The translations under genes were made by a program, and so were the position numbers. From the NCBI GenBank assembly GCA_028823345.1, contig JAPKBR010000019.1, positions 1-59,937 of the forward strand: a DNA stretch of 59,937 bases. The letters run 5' to 3'. Below, one piece after another: positions 1 through 8,966 of the stretch. Within the stretch, counting starts at the first letter, position 1; each line of letters starts with the position of its first letter. The stretch comes from Planctomycetota bacterium (GTDB taxonomy: Bacteria; Planctomycetota; UBA1135; GCA-002686595). A model generated the notes under the pieces. The model was given only the letters and a program-made list of their open reading frames with translations, was not told where the DNA came from and did no database searches.

Positions 1-1880
1 GGAGAGTCGAGGTGCCACCATCGCCGAAGCTCCAGGCATAACTCGAAACCGCGCCCGTGGAAGTATCAGTAAACCCAACGGTCAGCGGCGAAGTGCCACT
101 GGTCGGCGTTCCATTGAAGTCCGCGACAGGCGCGGGTTCAGTGGCGTCGATGTAGTTCGTACGCGTCATCGTGTCCGAACCGCCAGGTCCGGTCACAGTC
201 AAGCTCACGGTATAGGTGCCGACGGCCACGAAAGTGTGGTTGGGGTGTTGGACCGTTGAGGTCGTGCCGTCCCCAAAATCCCAGGCCCAACTGGCAGTAG
301 CCCCGGAGGACACGTCGGCAAAGGCAACCATAAGAGGAGCTGAGCCACTTGTCGGGGTGCCGGACAAGTTAGCAACCGGAGGCGGTTCTGCCACGGTGAT
401 ATAACCCGCGCGAGTCATCGTGTCGGAACCGCCCGGGCCAGTGGCTGTCAGGCTGACACTGTAGGTGCCAGCGTCGAGATAGACATGGCTCGGGTTTTGA
501 AGAGCTGATGTTCCACCATCACCAAAGGTCCACGCCCAACTTGAGGCTGCCCCGGTGGAGGCATCGCTGTAGGCAACCGTAAGGGGAGAGGTTCCGCTGG
601 TCGGCGTTCCGCTGAAATCCGCCACGGGTGCCGGTTCAGTCACATCGATGTAATTGGTGCGGGTCAAGGCGTCCGAACCGCCGACTCCAGTCACGGTCAG
701 GCTCACGCTATAGACACCAACCGATGAGTACACATGACTCGGATCTTGGAGGGTTGAAGTTCCGCCATCCCCGAAGGTCCAGGCGTAGCTCGAAACCGCA
801 CCGGTGGAAGCATCCGTAAACCCAACCGTCAGAGGCGAGGTGCCACTGGTCGGCGACCCACTGAAGCCCGCGACAGGCGCGGGCTCATCCACGTCGATGT
901 AGTTGGTGCGGGTCAAGGTGTCCGAACCGCCAGGTCCTGTCACCGCCAAGCTCACGCTATAGGTGCCGACCGCCGAATACACATGACTCGGGTTTTGAAG
1001 GGTCGAGGTGCCGCCATCGCCGAAGCTCCAGGCGTAGCTCGAAACCGCGCCAGACGATAGATCGGAGAATCCAACCGTCAGGGGTGAAACGCCGCTGGTT
1101 GGTGTGCCGCTAAAGTTCGAGATCGGCGCCGGCTCCGTCACGTCGATATAGTTCGTTCGCGTCAAAACGTCCGAACCGCCAGGTCCCGTTACCGTCAAGC
1201 TCACGCTATAAGTTCCGACCGCCGAGTAAACATGACTCGGGCTTTGGAGGGTTGAGGTCCCACCATCACCAAAGTTCCAGGCATAGCTTGATACCAGGCC
1301 GGTAGAACTATCAGCAAAAGTCACCGTCAAGGGAGATGTGCCAGTTGTTGGCACTCCGCTGAAGCCTGCGACCGGGGCGGGCTCGGTCACATCAATGTAC
1401 GCAACACGCGTCAAGAGGTCCGAACCCCCCGCCCCGGTAACCGTCAAGCTCACGGTGTAACTACCAACCGCTGCATAAACGTGGCTTGGGTTTTGAACCG
1501 TCGCAGTCCCACCGTCGCCAAAGCTCCAGGCCCAGCTGGACAGGTTGCCGATGGAAGCATCCGTAAAGCTGACCGTGAGAGGCGAAGCTCCACTGGTCGG
1601 CGTACCCACAAAGTCGGCCACGGGGGCAGGCTCGGTTACGTCCACATAGGCTGCACGAGTCAGGGTGTCCGAGCCCCCCGGGCCGCTGACCGTCAAACTC
1701 ACGCTGTAACTACCCGCTGTCGTGTAGAGGTGGCTGGGATTTTGCGCTGTAGAAGTGAATCCATCCCCAAAGTCCCAGGCCCAAGTATCCACCGTGCCTG
1801 TTGAGGCATCGCTGAAGACCACGTTCAAGGGGGCGACCCCATTCAATGGTGTGCCACTAAAGTCAGCGACGGGTGCAGGG
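1..1880 (-). repeat. PKD repeat array 3 (seven full units and one partial)
   Basis: About 250-bp units encode PKD domains. Each carries WxFGDG, a QNPSHxY-like segment, a VSLTV strand and a GGSDTxTRxxYI linker. The linker signature recurs near 168, 413, 665, 912, 1160, 1410 and 1662, and a partial unit runs off at position 1. Neighbouring units are visibly similar at DNA level, which suggests recent tandem duplication. Confidence 0.9.
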
Positions 1881-4800
1881 GCCGGACCGCCGAGGGCGAA
1901 GTTGTCCACATAGCCAATGGAAGACTGAATGCTATCCACGGCATTGCCCACCTGCGAGGTCAATGTAAAGACTGTCGCGGTAGTTGCGGTCGGGAACAAC
2001 ACGGCCAAATCAACCACGACATTCGACACCGCGGTCATGGGGAAGCCGTTGCGCAGAGAGGTCTGAGGCGTAGCCGTTCCCGTATCCGCGTAGTAGACAT
2101 TGAACGTGGTCGCCCCATCGGTCACATCGACGCTCATCCAATCGTTGTAGTTGGAGTTAGCGGTTTCGTTGCGCATGAAAGCTGCATCGAAGGACAGCTC
2201 GGTCTGGTTGGCGCCCATGTTAAAGACGGTGGAAACTCCGGTGCCCCCCACCGGGGCATTGCCCGCGCCGCCTGGGTTCGACGGGCCGGTCGACCCATCG
2301 GATCCAACCGCTGAAAGCTCAAGCCAGTTGACCCCGTCCGTGGGTAATCCGCCATCGCTGGTGGTACCGCCTGCGGGAAGAACCAAGTGGGTGACCCCCG
2401 CGTCCACGGTCCAAGGAGTAGCTGGAGCAGTCCCTGCGGTCTGGGCCTCAAAACTACCGTCACTGATTTCTGCCGGCGGGGCATCATTCACCGTGATGTA
2501 ATTCGTGCGGACCAGCAGGTCGGAACCGCCCGGGCCGGTCACGGTCAGGCTGACGGTGTAAGTCCCCAACGCCGTGTAAACGTGACTCGGGTCTTGCAGC
2601 GCTGAGGCACCACCATCTCCAAAGTCCCAGGACCACGCGTTTGCTGCGCCAGTAGAGGCGTCACTGAATGCCACCGTCAATGGAATGGTTCCACTGGTCG
2701 GGGTGCCGCTGAAATCGGCAACGGGCGGGGGATCCCCCACGTTGATGTAGTTCGTCCGGGTCATGGTGTCGGACCCACCCGGGCCAGTCACCGTCAACGC
2801 AACCGAGAAAAGTCCGGCTGAAGAATATGTGTAGCTTGGGTTTTGAAGCGTGGATGTACCGCCGTCTCCAAAGTCCCAGGCCCAACTGCTTATCGAGCCC
2901 GCCGAAGCGTCAGTGAATAGAACATTCAACGGGGCGATCCCCGAAACTGGAGCGCCGTCAAAGGCCGCAACTGGCGCGGGCACACCTGCCACAATGTAGT
3001 TCGTGCGCACCTGGGTGTCTGAGCCACCCGGGCCAGTCACCGTCAGAGCCACCGAGTAAACACCCGCGACCGTATAGGTGTGGCTCGGGTTTTGTAGAGC
3101 AGAGTTTCCACCGTCTCCAAAATCCCATGACCAGGTCGTAACTAGGCCGGTTGAGCCATCAGCAAAAGCCACATCCAGGGGAATCGTTCCATTCGTGGGC
3201 GCTCCGCTGAAGGCCGCAACCGGAGGCGGCTCGCTGACCACAATGTAGTTCGTGCGTGTTGTTGAATCCGAGCCGCCGGGGCCCGTGACCGCCAAGCTCA
3301 CAGAATAGGTACCAGCTGCCGAGTAAACATGACTCGGTTGCTGCTGAGTGGAAGTGCCGCCATCCCCAAAAGACCAAGCCCAGCTGGAAACGGGGCCGGT
3401 TGAGCCATCCGCAAAGCTGACAGTCAACGGGCTCACCCCACTAGTGGGCGTGCCTGTGAAGTCAGCCACAGGGGGCGGATCCACAACGGCCACATAAGCG
3501 CTACGGGTCAAGGTGTCCGAGCCGCCCGGGCCGGTCACGGTCATGGCGACGGTGTAACTTCCCGCTGTTGTGTAGGTGTGGTTTGGGTTTTGGAGCGTGG
3601 ATGTACCGCCGTCTCCAAAGTCCCAGGCCCAGCCAGACATCACGCCCGTCGAGGCGTCGCTGAAAGCAACAGCCAACGGAGCCGTGCCGCTGGTAGGTGT
3701 GCCGCTGAAGTCTGCAACCGGGGGAGGATCGGTCACATTGATGTAATTCGTGAGGGTCGAGGTGTCTGACCCGCCCGGACCCGTCACCGTCAAGCTCACG
3801 CTATAGGTGCCCACGGCCGAATAGACATGACTCGGGTTTTGCAGAGTAGAGGTCCCGCCATCACCGAATGTCCAAGACCAACTCGATACCGGACCCGTGG
3901 AACCGTCCGCAAAGGTGACGGTCAACGGGAATGTGCCGCTAGTTGGCGTACCACTGAACGAGGCCACCGGGGGCGGCTCGCTGACCACGATGTAGTCCGT
4001 GCGGGTGAGAGCATCCGTGCCCCCCGCGCTCGTGACAGACAAGGTCACGCTGTATGTACCAGCGACCACATAGGTGTGGGCGGGGCTCTGAAGGGTCGAT
4101 GTGCCCCCATCGCCAAAGGTCCAGGCCCAGCTGGCCACGGCACCGGTTGAAGCATCGCTAAACGAAACATCAAGGGGAATCACGCCACTGGTAGGGGTGC
4201 CGCTGAAGTCCGCAACCGGAGGAGGCTCAGAGACGCTGATATAAGAGGCGCGAACCATAGTGTCCGAACCGCCAGGCCCGGTCGCCGTCAAGCTCACGGT
4301 GTAAGTACCGGCAGCGGTGTAAGTGTGCGCCGGGTTCTGTGTGGTGGAGCTTCCCCCATCGCCAAAGTCCCAAGCCCAGCTCGAAACCGATCCGGTGGTT
4401 CCATCGCTGAATGCCACCGCCAGGGGCGCTGTCCCGCTCAAGGGGGTACCACTGAAATCAGCCACCGGCGCAGGGAGGGCTCCGCCCAGGGCAAAGTTGT
4501 CCGCGTAACCAATCGAGGCCTGAACGCCATCGAGCAAGTTGCCCACTTCCACCGTCAAGGTGAATACGGTTGATGCACTTGAGCCGGGGAAGATCGTCGC
4601 CAGATCCACAATCACATTGGAAACCGCCGTCATGGGGAAACCGTTGCGAGACGAAGTCTGGGGGGTGGGCGTATTCGTGTCCGCGTAGTACAAGTTGAAC
4701 CAGCTGGCCCCATCTGTGATGTCCACGCTCATCCAGTCGTTCCACTGGGCACCTGCAGTTTCGTTGCGCATGAAAGCCGCGTCAAAAGTCAACTCTGTGG

Positions 4801-7786
4801 CACCTGCCGCATAGTTGAAGGTCGTCGAGACGCCCGCGCCGCCGGAGGGGGGAGAACCTGCGCCACCGGGGTTCGATGGGGGCGTTGTGGCATTAGAGCC
4901 CTCGCCCGAAACCTCGAGCCAATTGGCCCCATGGGTCGGTAATCCGCCATCCGAAGTGGTTCCGCCAGAGGGCAATATCAAGTTGGCTGTTCCCAGCCCC
5001 ACCGGCCACCCACCCCCGGGCGCTGCGCCAGGAGTCTGCAACTCGAAACTACCATCGCTAAATCCGGGGGGCGGAGGATCCGTCACAGTGATGTAATTAC
5101 TGCGCGTCATCGTGTCCGGGCCACCGGATCCGGTGATGGTCAGGGACACGCTGTACTGGCCCGCGGCGTTGTAGGTGTGGCTTGGACTCTGCAGGGTCGA
5201 GGTCGTTCCATCCCCAAAGCTCCAATCCCAACCGGTGGGTCCACCGGTGGAGTGGTCGGTGAACGCAACGGTAAGGGGATGCAGACCCGTCGTCGGCGTA
5301 CCACTGAAGCTCGCGGCAAAGGGCGGCGGGCCACTTGACCCGTTGTAAATCAGCAGGGCGAAGTCCTGATCAGTACTGTCCCCATTCCCCGGAACGCCAT
5401 CGCCGCCAATGGACGCGGCAGTCACCGTAACCGTGAATGCCCCGGTGGTTCCCGCCGGCAAAAACACGATCTCTGTGTTGTTGCGCACATCTGCGGAACC
5501 GCCGGTGGTTGAAGTGGCCCCTGAAAATACGTTTCCAAGATAGGTGTTTCCCCCAAGGCTGACCTCTAGGTTGAGGTCGTTCACATAGGGCGCTCCAGTC
5601 GTGGGACCCGGCGCATCCGTCCAGACCAGGGCGATGCGCACGGGTTGAGCGCCATCCACAACGGCGCCATTGACCTGATAGGTCTGGCCTGTAGCAGTTA
5701 GCAGCTGATTTTGATCCTCGCGAATCGTGGCCAAACCATCAAAGGCGCGACCCAGGTGCATACTGCCAGAACCTTGAGAGTTGCTGGGCAGAGAACCACC
5801 CGCGCCAGTTCCTGACATGTATTCAGCAGTAGCCACAAGCACGGCTTTGAGCAACGCCGGACTCGGCACAGCGAGACCCTGATTGAGGAACCACTGACGC
5901 ACCAAGGCGGCGCCGCCAGCCACACCCGGCGTAGAGTGGCTCGTGCCCGAAGACCACCCATAAAGAGTCTGACCTGCAGGCCAGTACTGGTTGCAAACAC
6001 TCGATCCCGTGTAGCTACTTTGGGGGACACCCGCTTGAACGTGGGTTCCGGGGGCCGTGATCTCAGGCTTCCAACGGCCATCGCCACCGGCGCTGTTCAC
6101 CGGACCGCGACTCGAAAAACTAATGATGTCCCGCCAACTATCCGCGCCCGAGTTCGAAATCGCGCAGCCATCGGTTCCTGTTTGGCGCACATTTTCACCG
6201 GCCGCCACGGTCAACACATTCTTCGCGACCCCGGGCGACCCAACGGTACCACTGCCGGACCCATCGTTTCCTGCCGCAAAAATTACTAGGTACTCTTGAT
6301 TGCCGCCAACCGTGCTCTGCACGTCGCGGGTCAAAAAATCATATTCTTGGGCGCTGGAAGTGTAGGTATAGGAGTTGGTGTAACCCCAAGAGTTCGTGCT
6401 GATACGTGCTCCGAGCCCATAGGCCTGGCTCTCGAAGCTTGAAGCATTCATGGATCCCGAACCAAAGATAGCGGTTACACCAACCTGCGCCCAGGGCGCG
6501 ATGCCCAAGCCGTAGTTATAGCCCCCGGTATCCTCAAGGGCTGTTCCGGTGCCATTGTTAAACCCGCCAACAATGTGCGAGTTCAAGAAGCCGTGACCAC
6601 CTTGGGATCCAGTTTGTCCCGTAGGGTTGAGTTCGAAGGCCACGCGACTGTTGGGCAAGTCTGGGTGCCCAGTCAGGGAATAAGCGTCGTCCACAACGTT
6701 GACAGAGAAACTGCCAAACTGAGTAGAATTGAAGCCCACGCTTGAAAGCCAAGCGAGATAGTCCGGCCCCGAGGGGGAGTTTCCGGTCACATTACCCGCC
6801 ACAATCTGGCCTTGACGTTCATCGGCTGCATATCGCTGCAGTTCGCCCTCGGGCTCGATCTGAAAGACCCGGTCATTGCTGGCAATCGTCTGCCAAGCGG
6901 ACGGGTGAATGGTTGCCCGAACATTGATGTAGGGGCCGACCACGCTCGTGCTGCGGACTTCATCCGCAAGCGAGCTCAACTCCTCGAGAGAATCCCTCAC
7001 GCGCCCGTCATTGACCAACTGAACGATGACCTTTTGCGCCCGACCTTGACCCGCGCGCAAAACCGAGCGCAGGTTCGGATGGATGCGGAAAGCGGGCTCA
7101 TAGTTTCCCACATACTGAACAAACTCCTGTGCAGCTGCGAATGCTTCCAGGTCGGCGACCCGTTCGGAGGGAAGGCGCACCACATAAGCGTTCGATGGTA
7201 CGAACTGCATAAATGTGGTCCCTAGGGCTCTCAAACCCTGCAACCACTCGTCCTTGACGGGCCCATCGAACTGAACCACATACAGCCCTGAGCGAGGGTC
7301 AAGGGATAGCTCCGTCGGCGCACCGAAGCGCTCCATGGGGTCAAGCGCCGCCAAGGTTGCCTCGGGCCGGCGCCCGTCGAGGGGCAGACCGTTGAGCAGC
7401 ACCAGGTCCATGTCATCCCGGACGGTGAGTCCACGGCTCAAGAGGCCTGATATTCCCCCGATCCGCCGATCATCCACCACGACCAACGAGAAAGCCTCGT
7501 AGACGTGATGGCGAACCACCGCACCTTGGGACAGCAACTCGAACAACTGCTCCTGACGATCCCTCCGAACCCAAACCTTATGGAGGGGTCCGGATCCAAT
7601 CACGCCATTGGCGAGAGAGGTAGGCGCAGCCGGCATGTCAACCAATTTGGCTTCTGGGCGGGGGGCCAAAAGCCCCTTCTCGCTTGGTGCTAGCAGGGCT
7701 TGAACGGAGCCAAAGGAAGCGAGAAGTGTGACGCAGATTGCCGTGCCGGAACCCACGTGCAAACGCAGGTTTTTGAACAGTCCCAT
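1..7786 (-). CDS. Secreted KP-43-type subtilisin-like serine protease with PKD repeat array (3' end outside window)
   Basis: The frame stays open from an ATG at 7786 to the window edge, at least 2595 codons, with no stop seen. Residues 1-35 look like a signal peptide, followed by a long propeptide. The peptidase S8 triad is visible: Asp366 (in VNVVDDAYS), His398 (in GGHGFLNSH) and Ser616 (in SSGTSHSTPGVAGG), with the oxyanion Asn in FAAGNDG. A jelly-roll of the KP-43 type follows the catalytic domain (motifs LVWTDAPG, VNDLNLEV, RNNTEIVF). Then come one PKD domain, a LamG-like module, eight PKDs, a second LamG-like module and seven and a half PKDs. The family degrades extracellular protein, and PKD and LamG-like modules commonly bind polymers or act as spacers. 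The GTSHSTP serine box differs slightly from the usual GTSMATP. The true C-terminus and any anchor lie outside the window. The upstream neighbour on the same strand is deoC, 310 bp away. Confidence 0.93.
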   Translation of the reverse strand, partial: MGLFKNLRLHVGSGTAICVTLLASFGSVQALLAPSEKGLLAPRPEAKLVDMPAAPTSLANGVIGSGPLHKVWVRRDRQEQLFELLSQGAVVRHHVYEAFSLVVVDDRRIGGISGLLSRGLTVRDDMDLVLLNGLPLDGRRPEATLAALDPMERFGAPTELSLDPRSGLYVVQFDGPVKDEWLQGLRALGTTFMQFVPSNAYVVRLPSERVADLEAFAAAQEFVQYVGNYEPAFRIHPNLRSVLRAGQGRAQKVIVQLVNDGRVRDSLEELSSLADEVRSTSVVGPYINVRATIHPSAWQTIASNDRVFQIEPEGELQRYAADERQGQIVAGNVTGNSPSGPDYLAWLSSVGFNSTQFGSFSVNVVDDAYSLTGHPDLPNSRVAFELNPTGQTGSQGGHGFLNSHIVGGFNNGTGTALEDTGGYNYGLGIAPWAQVGVTAIFGSGSMNASSFESQAYGLGARISTNSWGYTNSYTYTSSAQEYDFLTRDVQSTVGGNQEYLVIFAAGNDGSGSGTVGSPGVAKNVLTVAAGENVRQTGTDGCAISNSGADSWRDIISFSSRGPVNSAGGDGRWKPEITAPGTHVQAGVPQSSYTGSSVCNQYWPAGQTLYGWSSGTSHSTPGVAGGAALVRQWFLNQGLAVPSPALLKAVLVATAEYMSGTGAGGSLPSNSQGSGSMHLGRAFDGLATIREDQNQLLTATGQTYQVNGAVVDGAQPVRIALVWTDAPGPTTGAPYVNDLNLEVSLGGNTYLGNVFSGATSTTGGSADVRNNTEIVFLPAGTTGAFTVTVTAASIGGDGVPGNGDSTDQDFALLIYNGSSGPPPFAASFSGTPTTGLHPLTVAFTDHSTGGPTGWDWSFGDGTTSTLQSPSHTYNAAGQYSVSLTITGSGGPDTMTRSNYITVTDPPPPGFSDGSFELQTPGAAPGGGWPVGLGTANLILPSGGTTSDGGLPTHGANWLEVSGEGSNATTPPSNPGGAGSPPSGGAGVSTTFNYAAGATELTFDAAFMRNETAGAQWNDWMSVDITDGASWFNLYYADTNTPTPQTSSRNGFPMTAVSNVIVDLATIFPGSSASTVFTLTVEVGNLLDGVQASIGYADNFALGGALPAPVADFSGTPLSGTAPLAVAFSDGTTGSVSSWAWDFGDGGSSTTQNPAHTYTAAGTYTVSLTATGPGGSDTMVRASYISVSEPPPVADFSGTPTSGVIPLDVSFSDASTGAVASWAWTFGDGGTSTLQSPAHTYVVAGTYSVTLSVTSAGGTDALTRTDYIVVSEPPPVASFSGTPTSGTFPLTVTFADGSTGPVSSWSWTFGDGGTSTLQNPSHVYSAVGTYSVSLTVTGPGGSDTSTLTNYINVTDPPPVADFSGTPTSGTAPLAVAFSDASTGVMSGWAWDFGDGGTSTLQNPNHTYTTAGSYTVAMTVTGPGGSDTLTRSAYVAVVDPPPVADFTGTPTSGVSPLTVSFADGSTGPVSSWAWSFGDGGTSTQQQPSHVYSAAGTYSVSLAVTGPGGSDSTTRTNYIVVSEPPPVAAFSGAPTNGTIPLDVAFADGSTGLVTTWSWDFGDGGNSALQNPSHTYTVAGVYSVALTVTGPGGSDTQVRTNYIVAGVPAPVAAFDGAPVSGIAPLNVLFTDASAGSISSWAWDFGDGGTSTLQNPSYTYSSAGLFSVALTVTGPGGSDTMTRTNYINVGDPPPVADFSGTPTSGTIPLTVAFSDASTGAANAWSWDFGDGGASALQDPSHVYTALGTYTVSLTVTGPGGSDLLVRTNYITVNDAPPAEISDGSFEAQTAGTAPATPWTVDAGVTHLVLPAGGTTSDGGLPTDGVNWLELSAVGSDGSTGPSNPGGAGNAPVGGTGVSTVFNMGANQTELSFDAAFMRNETANSNYNDWMSVDVTDGATTFNVYYADTGTATPQTSLRNGFPMTAVSNVVVDLAVLFPTATTATVFTLTSQVGNAVDSIQSSIGYVDNFALGGPAPAPVADFSGTPLNGVAPLNVVFSDASTGTVDTWAWDFGDGFTSTAQNPSHLYTTAGSYSVSLTVSGPGGSDTLTRAAYVDVTEPAPVADFVGTPTSGASPLTVSFTDASIGNLSSWAWSFGDGGTATVQNPSHVYAAVGSYTVSLTVTGAGGSDLLTRVAYIDVTEPAPVAGFSGVPTTGTSPLTVTFADSSTGLVSSYAWNFGDGGTSTLQSPSHVYSAVGTYSVSLTVTGPGGSDVLTRTNYIDVTEPAPISNFSGTPTSGVSPLTVGFSDLSSGAVSSYAWSFGDGGTSTLQNPSHVYSAVGTYSVSLAVTGPGGSDTLTRTNYIDVDEPAPVAGFSGSPTSGTSPLTVGFTDASTGAVSSYAWTFGDGGTSTLQDPSHVYSSVGVYSVSLTVTGVGGSDALTRTNYIDVTEPAPVADFSGTPTSGTSPLTVAYSDASTGAASSWAWTFGDGGTSALQNPSHVYLDAGTYSVSLTATGPGGSDTMTRAGYITVAEPPPVANLSGTPTSGSAPLMVAFADVSSGATASWAWDFGDGTTSTVQHPNHTFVAVGTYTVSLTVTGPGGSDTMTRTNYIDATEPAPVADFNGTPTSGTSPLTVGFTDTSTGAVSSYAWSFGDGGTSTL
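1885..2475 (-). repeat. LamG/jelly-roll-like module, copy 2
   Basis: An approximately 195-residue module begins ISDGSFEAQT and ends GYVDNFALGG. It matches the module at 4476-5070 over its whole length, with shared signatures TTSDGGLPT, NWLE, AFMRNETA, DWMSVDVTDG, YYADT and RNGFPMTAVSN. It probably forms a beta-sandwich like MAM/LamG domains, judged from its pattern and the closing DNF strand; no fold search could be run. Confidence 0.7.
2490..4475 (-). repeat. PKD repeat array 2 (eight units)
   Basis: Eight consecutive PKD units have linker signatures near 2510, 2760, 3010, 3260, 3510, 3755, 4005 and 4255. The period is close to 250 bp. They separate the two LamG-like modules, so LamG-like plus eight PKDs looks like a duplicated unit of about 2.6 kb. 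Confidence 0.88.
4476..5070 (-). repeat. LamG/jelly-roll-like module, copy 1
   Basis: This is the first copy of the module also found at 1885-2475. It begins FSDGSFELQT and ends GYADNFALGG. It sits between the single N-terminal PKD and the eight-unit array. The two copies are close enough at DNA level, for example around the AFMRNETA codons, to imply duplication within the gene. Confidence 0.7.
5085..5340 (-). repeat. PKD domain, single unit next to the protease
   Basis: One PKD unit (WSFGDGTTS, SPSHTYN, GGPDTMTRSNYI) lies directly after the KP-43-type jelly-roll and before LamG-like copy 1. Confidence 0.85.
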
Positions 7787-8096
7787 AGGTAGGTTGATGG
7801 AAGTTTGGGGGGGGATTTTGGGGAGGATTTGGAAGGAGGGGTTCAAGCCGCTACGGCTGGCAAGAGATTAAGAATAGATGAAGCGCCAGATAGCTGCTGT
7901 GCTTTGTGGCGACGACCCTTACCCCTGGGACGCAACAAACCGGCTCGCAGTTCCCTCCAGAGGGCTATTCCTTGGACCCAAGAGGTTCTTTTGGTCCGTT
8001 TTTCCGCTCAGGCCCCCTATAGGGGCTGGCGGGGCGCTTCCTGGGCGTTTTGGATTCCTCAAGCCTGCACGGCGGAGGGCCCATAGGCCTAAGAAC
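7787..8096. other. Intergenic region between deoC and the subtilase gene
   Basis: No credible gene lies in these 310 bases. They hold a perfect 12-bp palindrome (CCCCTATAGGGG, 8014-8025), a short hairpin GGCCCATAGGCC (8078-8089) just after the deoC stop, and a run of eight G at 7807-7814. The G run is a C8 tract on the coding strand, 21-28 nt before the protease ATG. The hairpin may help end the deoC transcript and the protease promoter should lie here, but no clear -35/-10 pair was found. Confidence 0.5.
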
Positions 8097-8966
8097 TCAG
8101 TAAGTTCCGCTTGCCCGGCCACCGCGCACAATGGCCACGGACGCCGAAGCACCGATCCTGGTTGCCCCGGCTGCAATCATGGCCTCGGCGGTGGCGCGGT
8201 CACGCACCCCGCCGGATGCTTTGACACCCATGGTCGGCCCCACGGTTTGACGCATCAATTCCACGTCTTCCACGGTGGCTCCGCCGCTGGAGAAACCTGT
8301 GGAGGTCTTGACAAAATCGGCCCCGGCCTCACGCGCCAATCGGGAGGCACGCACGATCTCGTCGGGAGTCAAGAGACAGGTCTCAAGGATGACCTTGAGC
8401 CGCGCCCCCAAACGGTGACAAGTCTCGGCCACGCCACTGATGTCGCGCCGCACAAACCCATCATCCCCTGATTTAAGGGCACCCACCGCGAGCACCATGT
8501 CTACCTCGCAAGCGCCGTCCTCAATGGCTCGGCGCGCCTCATAGGCTTTCGTCTCAGGACTGCACGCGCCCAGGGGAAAACCAACCACCGTGCAAACTAT
8601 CACGGGCGATCCGCCAAGGATTTCAGAGCAACGCCGGACCCAAGAACTGTTCACGCAAACCGACGCAAAGTTGTTGTCCAACGCTTCGCCGCATAGCACG
8701 TCAATCTCGGCCGCCGTGGCGTCGGTCTTGAGCAAAGTGTGGTCAATGTGACTGGCCATATTGCCCACCCGGGTGGGGTCCGAGCCGCACATGCCCAGTC
8801 GGCAAGCACCAGCCTGAATGACCTCCTGGAGGTCCTCAGGGCAGATTCGGAGGGCTAGGTCCACGCACCGGCCTCCGTCGAGGTCGTCCAGGGAAGTCAC
8901 CCCGGCGGCCACCAAACGCCGGCCCACTTCCACCAGCAATTCCTCTAGTCGTGTTTCATCGTTCAT
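8097..8966 (-). CDS. deoC: Deoxyribose-phosphate aldolase with N-terminal extension
   Basis: DeoC splits 2-deoxyribose 5-phosphate into acetaldehyde and glyceraldehyde 3-phosphate. The Schiff-base lysine is Lys220 in FVKTSTGF; the proton-relay pair is Asp156 in CEVDMVL and Lys249 in VKASGGVR. The barrel starts near residue 70 with the usual IDHTLLK motif, so the protein (289 aa) carries about 70 extra N-terminal residues. The first 20 (around [15 protein letters not shown]) look like an amphipathic helix, as in microcompartment encapsulation peptides. The ATG overlaps the stop of the upstream rpiB-like gene by 4 bp (ATGA), so the two are translationally coupled. It supplies the last catabolic step for deoxynucleosides handled by the genes further right. 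Confidence 0.95.
   Translation of the reverse strand: MNDETRLEELLVEVGRRLVAAGVTSLDDLDGGRCVDLALRICPEDLQEVIQAGACRLGMCGSDPTRVGNMASHIDHTLLKTDATAAEIDVLCGEALDNNFASVCVNSSWVRRCSEILGGSPVIVCTVVGFPLGACSPETKAYEARRAIEDGACEVDMVLAVGALKSGDDGFVRRDISGVAETCHRLGARLKVILETCLLTPDEIVRASRLAREAGADFVKTSTGFSSGGATVEDVELMRQTVGPTMGVKASGGVRDRATAEAMIAAGATRIGASASVAIVRGGRASGTY

Noticed and set aside
1..7786. CRISPR array or satellite DNA, suggested by the regular repeat of about 250 bp
   Set aside because: The repeats are in one coding frame and translate to PKD domains with conserved WxFGDG cores; there are no spacers.
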